Origin: Leifsonia shinshuensis
GTDB lineage: Bacteria > Actinomycetota > Actinomycetes > Actinomycetales > Microbacteriaceae
Direction of reading: 5' to 3'
Assembly (NCBI RefSeq): GCF_014217625.1
Contig: NZ_CP043641.1
Location: 3,038,001 to 3,102,000, forward strand
DNA: 64,000 nt
Of the stretch, positions 8,235 through 16,803 are shown in pieces. Below the pieces are notes generated by a model, which was not told where the DNA came from, ran no database searches, and was given only the letters and a program-made list of their open reading frames with translations. Made by a program: the position numbers and the translations under genes. How positions within the stretch are numbered: the first letter of the stretch is position 1; each line of letters begins with the position of its first letter.

Positions 8235-8270
8235 ACGGGGCGGCGTCGCGAACAGCGGCGCCGCCCCCGT
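8235..8270 (+). terminator. Terminator of hup
   Basis: ACGGGGCGGCG (8235-8245) pairs with CGCCGCCCCCGT (8259-8270) with one bulged C. TTCCGTTATG follows. A strong GC stem directly after a single-gene unit. Confidence 0.75.
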
Positions 8271-8344
8271 TCCGTTATGCCGACAGGGATCGGCGGCCCT
8301 GCGCTGTGGGCAGGCATCCAGCAGCGGAGACGTAGGCTTGACGG

Positions 8345-10318
8345 GTGCCCAGACTTCTCCGCGTGATCGGACCCGCCGTGCTCCTGGCGGCCGCTCTCGT
8401 CTCCGTCGTCGCGGCGCTCGCCTTCGGCGGAGGGGCCGCAGCGCCCCTGCTGCTCGACCCCGGGGCGCTGGTGCGCTGGGGCCTCCCGATCTCGACCCTC
8501 GTCGTCAACCTCAGCCTCTCCGGCACCGTGGGCGCCCTGGTCCTCGCCTGCTTCGCCTTCAGGGCGGACAAGGACGAGTACGGCACCGCCCTCGACTTCG
8601 CCGCCGCGTGCGCGGCGATCATGACCGTCGCCTCCGCGATCACCGGCCTGTTCACCTTCGTCAGCGTCGCCAACGTGCCGTGGTCGCTCGACCAGACCTT
8701 CACCAACGGGCTGAGCTCGTTCATCACCAGCGTGTCGCTCGGGCAGGCGTGGCTCGGCATCACGCTGATCGCCGCGGCCGTCACCGTGCTGTGCTTCGCG
8801 GTGCGCAACCAGACGGCGATCGTCTTCGTCACGCTGCTGGCGATGGCCGCTGTCGTGCCCATGGCGCAGCAGGGCCACAGCTCCGAGGCGGCGGGCCACG
8901 ACGCCGCGGTGACCTCCTTCGGCCTGCACGTGCTGTTCGCCGCGATCTGGCTGGGCGGCCTCCTCACCCTCATCGTCATCAAGCGGACCCTCGGCGACGG
9001 CCGGCTGGTGACGGTGCTGGAGCGGTACTCCAGCATCGCGCTGATCTGCTTCATCGTCGTGGCGACGTCGGGCTACGTGAACGCCGAGCTGCGCGTCGGG
9101 ACGCTGGCCGAGCTCGCGACGCCGTACGGCATCCTGGTGCTGGTCAAGGTCGCCGCGCTCGTCGTGCTCGGGCTGTTCGGGCTCATGCAGCGCCGGGTCC
9201 TCATCGACCGGCTGAAGCGGCTCGGCGAAGGCCGGACGTTCTGGTGGATCGTGACCGCCGAGCTGGCCTTCATGGGCGTCGCGTCCGGTGTGGCCGCGGC
9301 GCTCGCCCGCACGGTGACCCCGGTGCCCCAGACCCGGGCCGCGACGCCGACGCCGGCGGAGATACTCACCGGCGAAAAGCTCCCCCCTGAGCTCACCTGG
9401 GGCCGGCTGTTCACGACGTGGAACTTCGACCTCCTCTGGGTGCTCGGCTGCGGCTTCGCGCTGTTCTTCTACCTCGCCGGAGTGTGGAGGCTGCACAAGC
9501 GCGGCGACAAGTGGCCGATCTACCGCACGGTGCTCTGGGTGCTCGGCATCGCCCTGCTCTTCTACATCACCAACGGCGGCGTGAACGTCTACGAGAAGTA
9601 CCTGTTCTCGGCGCACATGTCGGCGCACATGGTCCTGACCATGGCGGTGCCGCTGCTGCTCGTCCCCGGCGCGCCCGTGACGCTCGCCGCCCGGGCGATC
9701 CGCAAACGGCAGGACGGCACCCGCGGCGGACGCGAGTGGATTCTGCTCGCGGTGCACTCCCGGTTCGCCGCGATCATCTCCCACCCGCTCGTCGCCGCAG
9801 GGCTCTTCGCGGGCTCGCTGTGGGCGTTCTACTACACTCCGCTGATCCGCTGGGCGACGACCGACCACATCGGGCACGAGTGGATGGTCGTGCACTTCCT
9901 GATCACCGGCTACCTGTTCGTCCAGTCGCTGATCGGCATCGACCCGGTCAAGTACCGGCTGCCGTACCCGTTCCGGCTCCTGCTGCTGCTCGGCACCATG
10001 GCGTTCCACGCGTTCTTCGGGCTGTCGATCATGCAGATGAACGGCCTCCTGCTCGCCGACTGGTTCGGCGCGATGGGGCGGACGTGGGGCGCGACCCCGC
10101 TGGTCGACCAGCAGACCGGCGGTGGGATCGCGTGGAGCGTCGGCGAGATCCCGACGGTCATCCTGGCGATCGTGGTGGCGATCCAGTGGAGCCGCAGCGA
10201 CGAGCGCGAGACGAAGCGGCAGGACCGCAACGCCGACCGCACGGGCGACGCCGAGCTCAAGGCGTACAACGAGCAGCTCGCGCGGCTCGCTGCGCGCGAC
10301 GGGAGTGCGCAGCACTAG
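8345..10318 (+). CDS. CopD-CtaG fusion membrane protein (copper/cytochrome oxidase assembly)
   Basis: 657 aa, GTG start. The N-terminal half (about 1-330) is a CopD-type domain with eight or so membrane segments and the His-bearing stretch GLHVLFAAIWLGG. The C-terminal half (about 350-610) is a caa3-type CtaG domain with the His-rich helices SAHMSAHMVLTMAVPLLL and HEWMVVHFLITGYLF. Such fusions are common in actinobacteria and are thought to handle copper delivery to cytochrome c oxidase. The gene is a single unit, converging on the next gene through a shared hairpin. Confidence 0.88.
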   Translation: MPRLLRVIGPAVLLAAALVSVVAALAFGGGAAAPLLLDPGALVRWGLPISTLVVNLSLSGTVGALVLACFAFRADKDEYGTALDFAAACAAIMTVASAITGLFTFVSVANVPWSLDQTFTNGLSSFITSVSLGQAWLGITLIAAAVTVLCFAVRNQTAIVFVTLLAMAAVVPMAQQGHSSEAAGHDAAVTSFGLHVLFAAIWLGGLLTLIVIKRTLGDGRLVTVLERYSSIALICFIVVATSGYVNAELRVGTLAELATPYGILVLVKVAALVVLGLFGLMQRRVLIDRLKRLGEGRTFWWIVTAELAFMGVASGVAAALARTVTPVPQTRAATPTPAEILTGEKLPPELTWGRLFTTWNFDLLWVLGCGFALFFYLAGVWRLHKRGDKWPIYRTVLWVLGIALLFYITNGGVNVYEKYLFSAHMSAHMVLTMAVPLLLVPGAPVTLAARAIRKRQDGTRGGREWILLAVHSRFAAIISHPLVAAGLFAGSLWAFYYTPLIRWATTDHIGHEWMVVHFLITGYLFVQSLIGIDPVKYRLPYPFRLLLLLGTMAFHAFFGLSIMQMNGLLLADWFGAMGRTWGATPLVDQQTGGGIAWSVGEIPTVILAIVVAIQWSRSDERETKRQDRNADRTGDAELKAYNEQLARLAARDGSAQH

Positions 10319-10324
10319 CGGCTC

Positions 10325-10386
10325 GCACATTCGTGACGAATCGCGGTTTTCACGAGGGCGAAGGCACGATTCGTGACGAATGTTGC
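10325..10386. terminator. 62-bp inverted repeat between convergent genes
   Basis: The 13-mer ATTCGTGACGAAT occurs twice (10329-10341 and 10369-10381) and is itself almost palindromic. The flanks make the pair a large hairpin: CATTCGTGACGAATCG on the left pairs with CGATTCGTGACGAATG on the right over 16 positions with one central G-G mismatch. It lies in the 73-bp gap between converging genes, so a bidirectional terminator is the simplest reading; a dispersed palindromic repeat is the alternative. Confidence 0.65.
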
Positions 10387-10391
10387 GGAGG

Positions 10392-11441
10392 CTACTGGCC
10401 GACGACGATGTCGAGTGACCCGTCGGGGCGGATGGTCACGCTGGTGAGCGACACCGCGAACTTCTCGTCGGACTCGCGGTGCTCGACGCTGCCGTCGAAG
10501 ATCGACTGGACCGTGACCGAGAGGTGGGCGATCCCGACCGCCTGCGACATCGTCCAGGAGCTCTCGCCGGGAACGAGGTGCACCTCGGGGTACTGCTTCA
10601 TCGTCCAGGTCGGGACGCCCTGGACCCGGTCGTCGATGACGACGCCGAACGGGCAGCCCGCGGGCTGGAGGACCTGCTGCTTCGCGCACTCGTCCAGGAA
10701 GCCGTTCAGCTCCTTCTTCACGGCCGCGGTGAACGCGTCGTTCGGCTGCGCGTCGACCGTCGCGTCCACGGTGGCGGCCGGCGCGGGCGCGACGTCCACC
10801 GGAGCGGCCCGCGTGTACCGGTCGGAGTGGCCCAGCACGTAGAGCGACGGTGCGGGCACCAGATATCCAGCGCTCACGCTGAAGGCGCTCGCCGGCTGCG
10901 ACGGATCGGCCGCCCGCGGGCTCACGGTGCGGCCGCCGACGGTGAAGGTCTGGGCGTGCGCGACGGTGATGTGCGCGACGCCGACGGGGGTGCGGGCGAA
11001 CTCCCAGGTCGGCAGCAGGCCGAGGATCGCGCCGGTCTGGCGGACCTCGAACGCGGCGGTGAGCGGGTGGCCGTCGGCGACGACCCGCACGGTGACCGTG
11101 CGCCGTCCGCCCGGACCGGAGGTGTCGGAGAGGACGCGGGTGTCGCCGTAGCTCGGCAGGAGGTCGGAGCGCAGCAGCTCGGCGGAGGCGTTCGCGGGGA
11201 GTCCCGCCGCGGCGAGAGCCTGCTTCGTCGGTGCGGCCCCCGGCATGGCCAGCGCACCGGTCAGGTCGTGGGAGGCGAGCGCTCCGACGTACGCGGAGAC
11301 GAAGCCCTCCGGGCTGTAGAACGCGCGCTGGACGGCGCCCAGCGCGGCGAGGAAGGCGGCGACGAGAAGGACGCCGACGCCCGTCCAGAGCAGCAGCGGG
11401 CGCAGCCCGCCGACTCTGCCGTCCCCACCCATAGCTGTCAT
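10392..11441 (-). CDS. Membrane-anchored secreted protein of unknown function
   Basis: 349 aa. One N-terminal transmembrane segment (about residues 12-35, LLLWTGVGVLLVAAFLAALG) anchors a long extracytoplasmic domain. The first part (about 45-90) looks like a small repeated-fold segment often seen in actinobacterial envelope proteins; the rest has two similar beta-rich halves, each with an HL/HI-S/T-V pattern. Two Cys (ECAKQQVLQPAGC) may form a disulfide. No catalytic motif was recognised. It converges with the CopD-CtaG gene and is divergent from the helicase gene. Confidence 0.7.
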   Translation of the reverse strand: MTAMGGDGRVGGLRPLLLWTGVGVLLVAAFLAALGAVQRAFYSPEGFVSAYVGALASHDLTGALAMPGAAPTKQALAAAGLPANASAELLRSDLLPSYGDTRVLSDTSGPGGRRTVTVRVVADGHPLTAAFEVRQTGAILGLLPTWEFARTPVGVAHITVAHAQTFTVGGRTVSPRAADPSQPASAFSVSAGYLVPAPSLYVLGHSDRYTRAAPVDVAPAPAATVDATVDAQPNDAFTAAVKKELNGFLDECAKQQVLQPAGCPFGVVIDDRVQGVPTWTMKQYPEVHLVPGESSWTMSQAVGIAHLSVTVQSIFDGSVEHRESDEKFAVSLTSVTIRPDGSLDIVVGQ

Positions 11442-11524
11442 CCTATGGGCCTGTGGATAAGCCGCCCTGGCGCTCCGCGCGGGGTTAGAGTAGTCCGGCA
11501 GGTCGCGCGAGGGAAGGGATCCGG

Positions 11525-12829
11525 ATGGGCGGACTCTCGCTCTCGCCCGAGCAGCGGGCGGTGTTCGAGCTGATCGAGCACACGCACGACCACGTGTTCG
11601 TGACGGGCAGGGCCGGCACCGGCAAGTCCACGCTGCTCAACCACCTGTCGTGGAACACCGAGAAGTCGATCGTCATCGCCGCCCCGACCGGCGTCGCCGC
11701 GCTCAACGTCGGCGGTCAGACCATCCACTCGCTGTTCAAGCTGCCGATCGGGGTGATCGCGGACCACGACATCGACCAGACCAGCGAGCTGCGCAAGCTC
11801 CTCAACAGCATCGACACGCTCGTCATCGACGAGGTCTCGATGGTGAACGCCGATCTCATGGACGCGGTCGACCGCAGCCTCCGCCAGGCCAGGCAGCGGC
11901 CGAAGGAGGTGTTCGGCGGCGTCCAGATCGTGCTGTTCGGCGACCCGTACCAGCTCGCGCCCGTGCCGGGCGACCACGAGGAGCGCGCCTACTTCGCCGA
12001 CACCTACCGCTCGATGTGGTTCTTCGACGCGAAGGTGTGGCGGGAGGCCGACCTCCAGATCGTGGAGCTGCTGCAGGTGCACCGGCAGCACGAGTCCGAT
12101 TTCCGGTACATGCTCAACGCCGTCCGGCACGGGCAGGTGACGAAGGAGATCGCAGACCGGCTGAACGAGGTCGGGGCCCGGCCGGCGCCGCGGGACGGGA
12201 CGATCACCCTCGCGACCCGCAACGACACCGTGAACCGCATCAACGCCCAGGCGCTGGAGCGCCTGCCCGGCCGCCCGCTGACAGCCAAAGCCGAGGTGAG
12301 CGGCGACTTCGGCGGCCGCAACTACCCGGCCGAGGAGGTGCTGGAGCTGAAGGTCGGCGCGCAGGTGATGTTCCTGCGCAACGACGTCGGCCAGGGCGAC
12401 GGGCCGCGCTGGGTGAACGGCACGATCGGCACCGTGACGCGCATCGACTCCAACGTCTACGTGGAGGTCGACGGCCAGGTGCACGAGGTCGAGCCGGCGA
12501 TCTGGGAGAAGTACCGCTACAGCTACTCCCCCGAGACCAAGAAGCTGACGAAGGACGTGGTCGCCGAGTTCACGCAGTTCCCGCTGCGGCTGGCGTGGGC
12601 GGTCACCATCCACAAGTCGCAGGGCAAGACCTACGACGCGGCGATCGTGGACCTCGGCACGCGCGCGTTCACGTCCGGGCAGACCTACGTCGCGCTCAGC
12701 AGGATCACCAGCCTGGAGGGCCTCTACCTGACCCGGCCGCTGCGGCCGAGCGACATCACGGTGGACCCGGACGTCGAGCGGTTCATGCGCGACGCCCGGT
12801 CGATGCGGGTCCCGGTCGCGGCCGAGTGA
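11525..12829 (+). CDS. PIF1-like superfamily 1 DNA helicase
   Basis: 434 aa. Helicase motifs in order: Walker A GRAGTGKST (about residue 28), motif Ia APTGVAALNVGGQTIHSLF, Walker B VIDEVSM, motif III FGDPYQLAPV, VHRQ, and the C-terminal WAVTIHKSQGKTYD and YVALSR. This is the PIF1/RecD-like SF1B group, 5'-3' helicases acting on single-stranded DNA, G-quadruplexes or stalled forks. It is close to the minimal helicase core, without accessory N-terminal domains. ATG after GGGAAGGGAT. It stands alone between a divergent unknown gene and the FHA gene. Confidence 0.88.
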   Translation: MGGLSLSPEQRAVFELIEHTHDHVFVTGRAGTGKSTLLNHLSWNTEKSIVIAAPTGVAALNVGGQTIHSLFKLPIGVIADHDIDQTSELRKLLNSIDTLVIDEVSMVNADLMDAVDRSLRQARQRPKEVFGGVQIVLFGDPYQLAPVPGDHEERAYFADTYRSMWFFDAKVWREADLQIVELLQVHRQHESDFRYMLNAVRHGQVTKEIADRLNEVGARPAPRDGTITLATRNDTVNRINAQALERLPGRPLTAKAEVSGDFGGRNYPAEEVLELKVGAQVMFLRNDVGQGDGPRWVNGTIGTVTRIDSNVYVEVDGQVHEVEPAIWEKYRYSYSPETKKLTKDVVAEFTQFPLRLAWAVTIHKSQGKTYDAAIVDLGTRAFTSGQTYVALSRITSLEGLYLTRPLRPSDITVDPDVERFMRDARSMRVPVAAE

Positions 12830-12925
12830 CGCCCGCGGGCTCCTGGCCGATCCCTAGGGGGTGCGGCCCTCGTCATGGCATGCTGGGCGGGGCGCTTTCG
12901 GGTGCGCCGACGAGAGGAGACGCCG

Positions 12926-13282
12926 ATGGCGGTCATGTTCGCCCTGGATCTGAGTGACGGGCAGCACGTCGAGACCTCCGGCAACGGTGTGATCGGGCGC
13001 AACCCGGCCTCCCACACCCCCGGGACGGAGATGGACGACCCCGCGCATGTCCAGCTCGTCACCGTGGCGGACGATGCCAAGTCGGTCTCCCGCGCGCACC
13101 TCGCGTTCGGGCAATACGACGGGATCTTCTGGGTGATGGACCTCGGCTCCGCGAACGGCACCACCATCACCTACCCGGGCGAGGGCACCTTCGCGTGCGA
13201 CCCGAACACGCGGCACGAAGTCGATCCCGGGTCGATCGTGCGGTTCGGGAACGCGTCGTTCGCGCTGAGCCGCCGGAGCTGA
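12926..13282 (+). CDS. FHA domain protein
   Basis: 118 aa from ATG 12926 after GAGAGGAGA; an earlier in-frame start (12875) would add 17 Arg-rich residues without family support. The entire protein is one forkhead-associated domain: GVIGRNP, SVSRAHLAF (the SxxH phosphothreonine-binding motif) and DLGSANGT. FHA domains bind phospho-Thr peptides made by Ser/Thr kinases. No kinase gene is nearby. Its stop codon lies inside a 14-bp tandem repeat. Confidence 0.85.
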   Translation: MAVMFALDLSDGQHVETSGNGVIGRNPASHTPGTEMDDPAHVQLVTVADDAKSVSRAHLAFGQYDGIFWVMDLGSANGTTITYPGEGTFACDPNTRHEVDPGSIVRFGNASFALSRRS

Positions 13283-13327
13283 GCCGCCAGGTGAGCCGCC
13301 GGAGCTGAGCCGCCGGAGCTGAGCCGC
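13267..13327. repeat. 14-bp tandem repeat at the end of the FHA gene
   Basis: GAGCCGCCGGAGCT is present at 13267-13280, 13293-13306 and 13307-13320, with a shortened copy GAGCCGCCAGGT at 13281-13292 and a partial one after 13321. The first copy encodes the last residues of the FHA protein. This looks like slippage-generated DNA between convergent genes. Confidence 0.8.
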
Positions 13328-13345
13328 TGAGGCCCGGCAGCGCGC

Positions 13346-13864
13346 TCAGTGGTGGTGGTGCACCGTCACCGCGGCCACTCCGGCGTCGGTCGCGCCGAGC
13401 GCCGGGATGGTCACCGCGCAGACGGCGCACGCGCTGAGCGCGAGCACCGTGACGAACCGCAGCGCGCCGCTCCCCGGGCGCGCGGGCCGGCCGCGCCGCA
13501 GCACGACCGCGGCGACCGCCGCGACGGCGACGTCGAGCAGCGATGCCACGCCCATCGGCAGGAAGGGAAGCGTGAGCACCGTGCCCGACGTCGCCGTGGC
13601 GCCGGCCGTGGCGAGCGCGGCCCAGATCCCGAGCGGCGCCAGAGCCAGCGCCGGGATCAGGCCGAACAGGGGAGGCCGCTCGCGGGCCAGCGTGAGCACC
13701 GCCCAGGTCAGCTCGGTGGCGGCGACCGCCACGAGCAGCGCGAGCAGCGCGGGAGGTGCGCTGGGGGCCAGTGCCGCGTGAAGCAGCCCGGCCCCCAGCG
13801 CGGCCACGGCGAGGAATGCCCTGGTCGCCGGGGCGACCGGGGCTGACCCCTTCATCCTGCTCAT
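13346..13864 (-). CDS. Small integral membrane protein with His-rich C-terminus
   Basis: 172 aa from the ATG at 13864 (a second ATG at 13855 is three codons later). About four or five hydrophobic segments separated by short Arg/Pro loops (RERPP, LRRGRPARP), ending in TVHHHH. Family not recognised. It follows the DUF4383 gene by 23 bp on the same strand and is probably co-transcribed with it. The terminal His cluster could bind metal, but nothing else supports that. Confidence 0.65.
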   Translation of the reverse strand: MSRMKGSAPVAPATRAFLAVAALGAGLLHAALAPSAPPALLALLVAVAATELTWAVLTLARERPPLFGLIPALALAPLGIWAALATAGATATSGTVLTLPFLPMGVASLLDVAVAAVAAVVLRRGRPARPGSGALRFVTVLALSACAVCAVTIPALGATDAGVAAVTVHHHH

Positions 13865-13887
13865 GGGAAGCGCCGTGGCCCAGCCGG

Positions 13888-14301
13888 TCAGACGGTCGCC
13901 GAAGTGGCGCGCACAGTCCGCTCGGCGCCGAGACCGACACCGAGGAGCACGATCGCGCTCACCAAGTGGAGGAAGTGGTCGGGAGTGTTCAGCGCCAGGA
14001 TGTTGGCGCCGGTGCCCACGAGGAAGAAGCCGACGATGCCGAGGAGCAGGTAGACCGCCCCGACGGTGATGTTGACGGCCTTCGCCGCCGCGAGCCTGGT
14101 GAGGCCGGCGATGAGCAGCGCCGCGCCGATCAGCAGGTGGGCGACGTTGTGCAGCGGGTTGACCTCGAAGATGCCGAGGATCAGACCGCCCTGGGTGGCC
14201 ACGAAGCCGACGCCGCCGGTGAAGGCGAAGCCGAGCAAGCCGACGAGCAGGTAGACCGCGCCGAAGATGGTGGCGACGAGGCGGTTCGGTGATGTGCGCA
14301 T
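13888..14301 (-). CDS. DUF4383 family membrane protein
   Basis: 137 aa from the ATG at 14301, chosen because AAGGAGGAACG lies directly upstream. Four transmembrane helices; the pattern GAVYLLVGLLGF, then NPLHNVAHLLIGAALL, then NTPDHFLHLVSA is typical of DUF4383. Function unknown; widespread in actinobacteria. First gene of a two-gene leftward unit. Confidence 0.82.
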   Translation of the reverse strand: MRTSPNRLVATIFGAVYLLVGLLGFAFTGGVGFVATQGGLILGIFEVNPLHNVAHLLIGAALLIAGLTRLAAAKAVNITVGAVYLLLGIVGFFLVGTGANILALNTPDHFLHLVSAIVLLGVGLGAERTVRATSATV

Positions 14302-14494
14302 GTGTCGTTCCTCCTTGGAAGACGGCGCGCGGCGTGCGCGCCTCATCCAGGGATTCGTGGCGGGCGGCGGATCGGATTGGACACGGATCGGGGGACTCGG
14401 CGCGGACTACCGCGCGGGCTACAATCGCTGCCACAGGGCACCCCGGCGGACACAGCCGCGCGGCGGGGCGGCCAGAGGCGTCGGGGGGGATGCG

Positions 14495-15769
14495 ATGGGA
14501 CGAGCGACCGGTCTCCGCAGGATGGTCTTCGCCGCGTCCGCCGCAGCCGTGGCCCTGACGCTCGCCGCGTGCGGCGGCACCGCGGCGAACCCGGACTTCC
14601 CGCCGCAGGTGCAGGGCGCCCTCCCTCCGGCCACCGTGACGCAGTTGAAGACCGCGGTGACGGACGCGATCGCGCTCTCCGGCGGATCGGCCGCGCTCGT
14701 CGGCGTGTGGGCGCCGTGGGCGGGGAGCTGGACGGCGGCGATCGGGACGACGGAGCGCGGCGGGTCCGTGCCGGTGTCGCCCGCCATGACCTTCCGCGCG
14801 GGACAGCTCACGACCGCGATGACGTGCACCGTGCTCCTGGAGCTGGTCGACGAGCGCGTCGTGGAGCTCGACGATCCGGTCTCCAAGTGGGTGCCGGGGC
14901 TGGTCGGCGTGGGCGGCGTGACGCTGCGTGAGCTGTGCCAGAACACTTCCGGGTTCGGCGACTACGCGTCGGCCCTGCACAGTGAGTTCCTGGCGAACCC
15001 GCAGCGCTACTGGCCGCCGCTGGAGCTGGTGAGCGACGGCGTCGCCATGGCGCGCACGGGCAACCCGGGCGAGAAGTACGGCGCGTCCCAGACGAACGCG
15101 CTGCTGCTCGGGATGGCGCTGCAGAACGCGGCAGGCCGCAACTGGGAGCAGCTCTATCAGAGCTACGTGTTCGGCCGGCTCGGGATGTCGGCGAGCGTGC
15201 TTCCCGACAACAGCGTCCTCACCGTGCCCGGCCCGCATCCCGCCGGCTATGCCGCCCCGCTCGACGCGAACGGGGCGCCGGTGTGCGACAAGCCTCAGGA
15301 CATCACCGCGCTGTCGCCCTCGATGGGCTGGACGGCGGCGGGTGTGGTCTCGAACGTCGCGGATCTCAAGGTGTTCGCGCAGGCGCTCGCGAGCGGGTCG
15401 CTGCTGTCCAGCAGCTCGGCGGACGCGCAGGCGAAGACGGTCGCCGCCGGTTCGTCCTGGCTGGCCTACGGACTCGGCGTGCAGGTCGCCGGGCCGCTCC
15501 GCGGCGGGTCCTCGGCCGTCCCTGGCTACCTCTCGGCGATGTACGCGGACCCGTCCTCCGGGCTCACCATCGTCGTGGCGCTCAACGACTCGACGCCCGG
15601 CGCGGACTTCGCGCGGGCGGTCTCCGAGCGGCTGGCGTCCATCGTGTCGAAGGTGCCGGCGGTGCAGAAGGGCGCGAAGGTCGTCACCCCGTTGCCCTGG
15701 TCGGAGGATCAGGCCGCCGCCGCGATGAAGGCCATGGCGCCGTGTCCGACGAAGCCCGCCGCAGGCTGA
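14495..15769 (+). CDS. Beta-lactamase-fold lipoprotein, catalytic residues lost
   Basis: 424 aa from ATG 14495. Signal peptide with lipobox LAAC (Cys 26). The fold is that of class C beta-lactamase/DD-peptidase (serine hydrolase) proteins: TFRAGQLTTAM, LDDPVSKWVPG, NTSGFGDYA and PGEKYGASQTNALLLG align with standard landmarks. The catalytic SxxK position reads QLTT (Gln 104, Thr 107), the YxN position reads ASQ (197-199), and the late HxG region reads RGGSS. All three active-site motifs are therefore gone, and the protein is probably a non-enzymatic, surface-anchored homolog. It stands alone between a divergent membrane gene and the flagellar island. Confidence 0.82.
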   Translation: MGRATGLRRMVFAASAAAVALTLAACGGTAANPDFPPQVQGALPPATVTQLKTAVTDAIALSGGSAALVGVWAPWAGSWTAAIGTTERGGSVPVSPAMTFRAGQLTTAMTCTVLLELVDERVVELDDPVSKWVPGLVGVGGVTLRELCQNTSGFGDYASALHSEFLANPQRYWPPLELVSDGVAMARTGNPGEKYGASQTNALLLGMALQNAAGRNWEQLYQSYVFGRLGMSASVLPDNSVLTVPGPHPAGYAAPLDANGAPVCDKPQDITALSPSMGWTAAGVVSNVADLKVFAQALASGSLLSSSSADAQAKTVAAGSSWLAYGLGVQVAGPLRGGSSAVPGYLSAMYADPSSGLTIVVALNDSTPGADFARAVSERLASIVSKVPAVQKGAKVVTPLPWSEDQAAAAMKAMAPCPTKPAAG

Positions 15770-15986
15770 CGGCCGGAGCATAGCGGATTGCTGCGCCGCT
15801 GCAATGCATTTATTTGTCACCCGACTTGGGTCGTTACAGCATGCATGTCGGCCTACTAATTTCAAGAGTGCCGAAGCGTCTACCCCTAATCGGGCGCAGA
15901 GGTGAAGTGCGCACCCGAGCGTGATTTACACCCGCCGACACCCGTCGTGGTCCATGCCCTAGGACCGCGAACGACTGAAGGAACTC

Positions 15987-16778
15987 GTGAACACACACTC
16001 GCGCGATCAGCTCGTCATCGAACACCTGCCGCTGGTCGGCTACATCGTCTCCGACCTCTGCAACCGCGGCACCCATCTCGACAGGGATGAGCTGGCCTCC
16101 GCAGGGCAGTTCGCCCTGTTCCAGGCCTCCCGATCCTTCGACCCCGACCGCGGCGTGCCGTTCGGCGCCTACGCCCGCGCCCGCATCACAGGCGCCCTGG
16201 CGGACGAGCTCCGCTCGCAGGACTGGGTCTCCCGCGGCACCCGCAAGAAGATCAAGGAGACGCTGTCGATCCGGGACGGCCTCTACCAGACCCTCGGCCG
16301 GACCCCCACCATCGACGAGATGGCCGTCTCCCTGGGCGTGGACCGCGCGACGGTCGTCGCCACCCTTCGCGAGTCCGCGACCGGACCCGTGGCGATCGAG
16401 GAGCGGTCGGACGAGCTGGTCTCTGCGATCCTCGGTCCCGAGGAGTCGGCGGAGACGTCGGAGCGCGAGACCTTCCTGCGCGCGGCCGTCGACGCCCTCC
16501 CGGAGCGGCTGCACCTGATCGTGACCCGGCTCTTCTTCGAGGACCAGCAGGTCAAGGACGTGGCCGCCGAGCTCGGCGTCACCCACGCGGCCGTGTCGCT
16601 GGCGCGGAACGAGGCGATGAAGCTGCTGCACGAGGGCTGGCTCCTGCACTTCGACCGCGACGCGGGCGTGCTCCCGCTGCCGGACCGGAACCCCCGGACG
16701 AAGCGCTCGGCCTATCTCGCGAAGCTCGCGGAGTTCACAGCGCACCCGGCCACGGCCACCCAGCGGGTCACCGCCTGA
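15987..16778 (+). CDS. fliA: FliA/WhiG-type sigma factor (flagellar sigma-28)
   Basis: 263 aa, GTG start. Sigma region 2 (HLPLVGYIVSDL, DRDELASAGQFALFQASRSFDP), region 3 (SRGTRKKIKETLSIRDGL, TPTIDEMAVSLGV) and region 4 (LPERLHLIVTRLFFEDQQVKDVAAELGVTH...) are all present, as in the FliA/SigD/WhiG group. It has a longer C-terminal tail than E. coli FliA (about 240 aa). It sits at the left end of the flagellar island, and four promoters in the island carry GCCGATAG, the known -10 of this sigma class. Its own promoter does not match that pattern. No anti-sigma factor FlgM gene is visible in the window. Confidence 0.9.
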   Translation: MNTHSRDQLVIEHLPLVGYIVSDLCNRGTHLDRDELASAGQFALFQASRSFDPDRGVPFGAYARARITGALADELRSQDWVSRGTRKKIKETLSIRDGLYQTLGRTPTIDEMAVSLGVDRATVVATLRESATGPVAIEERSDELVSAILGPEESAETSERETFLRAAVDALPERLHLIVTRLFFEDQQVKDVAAELGVTHAAVSLARNEAMKLLHEGWLLHFDRDAGVLPLPDRNPRTKRSAYLAKLAEFTAHPATATQRVTA

Positions 16779-16803
16779 TCGAGCGTTCGGGCCCGACCGG
16801 CCG

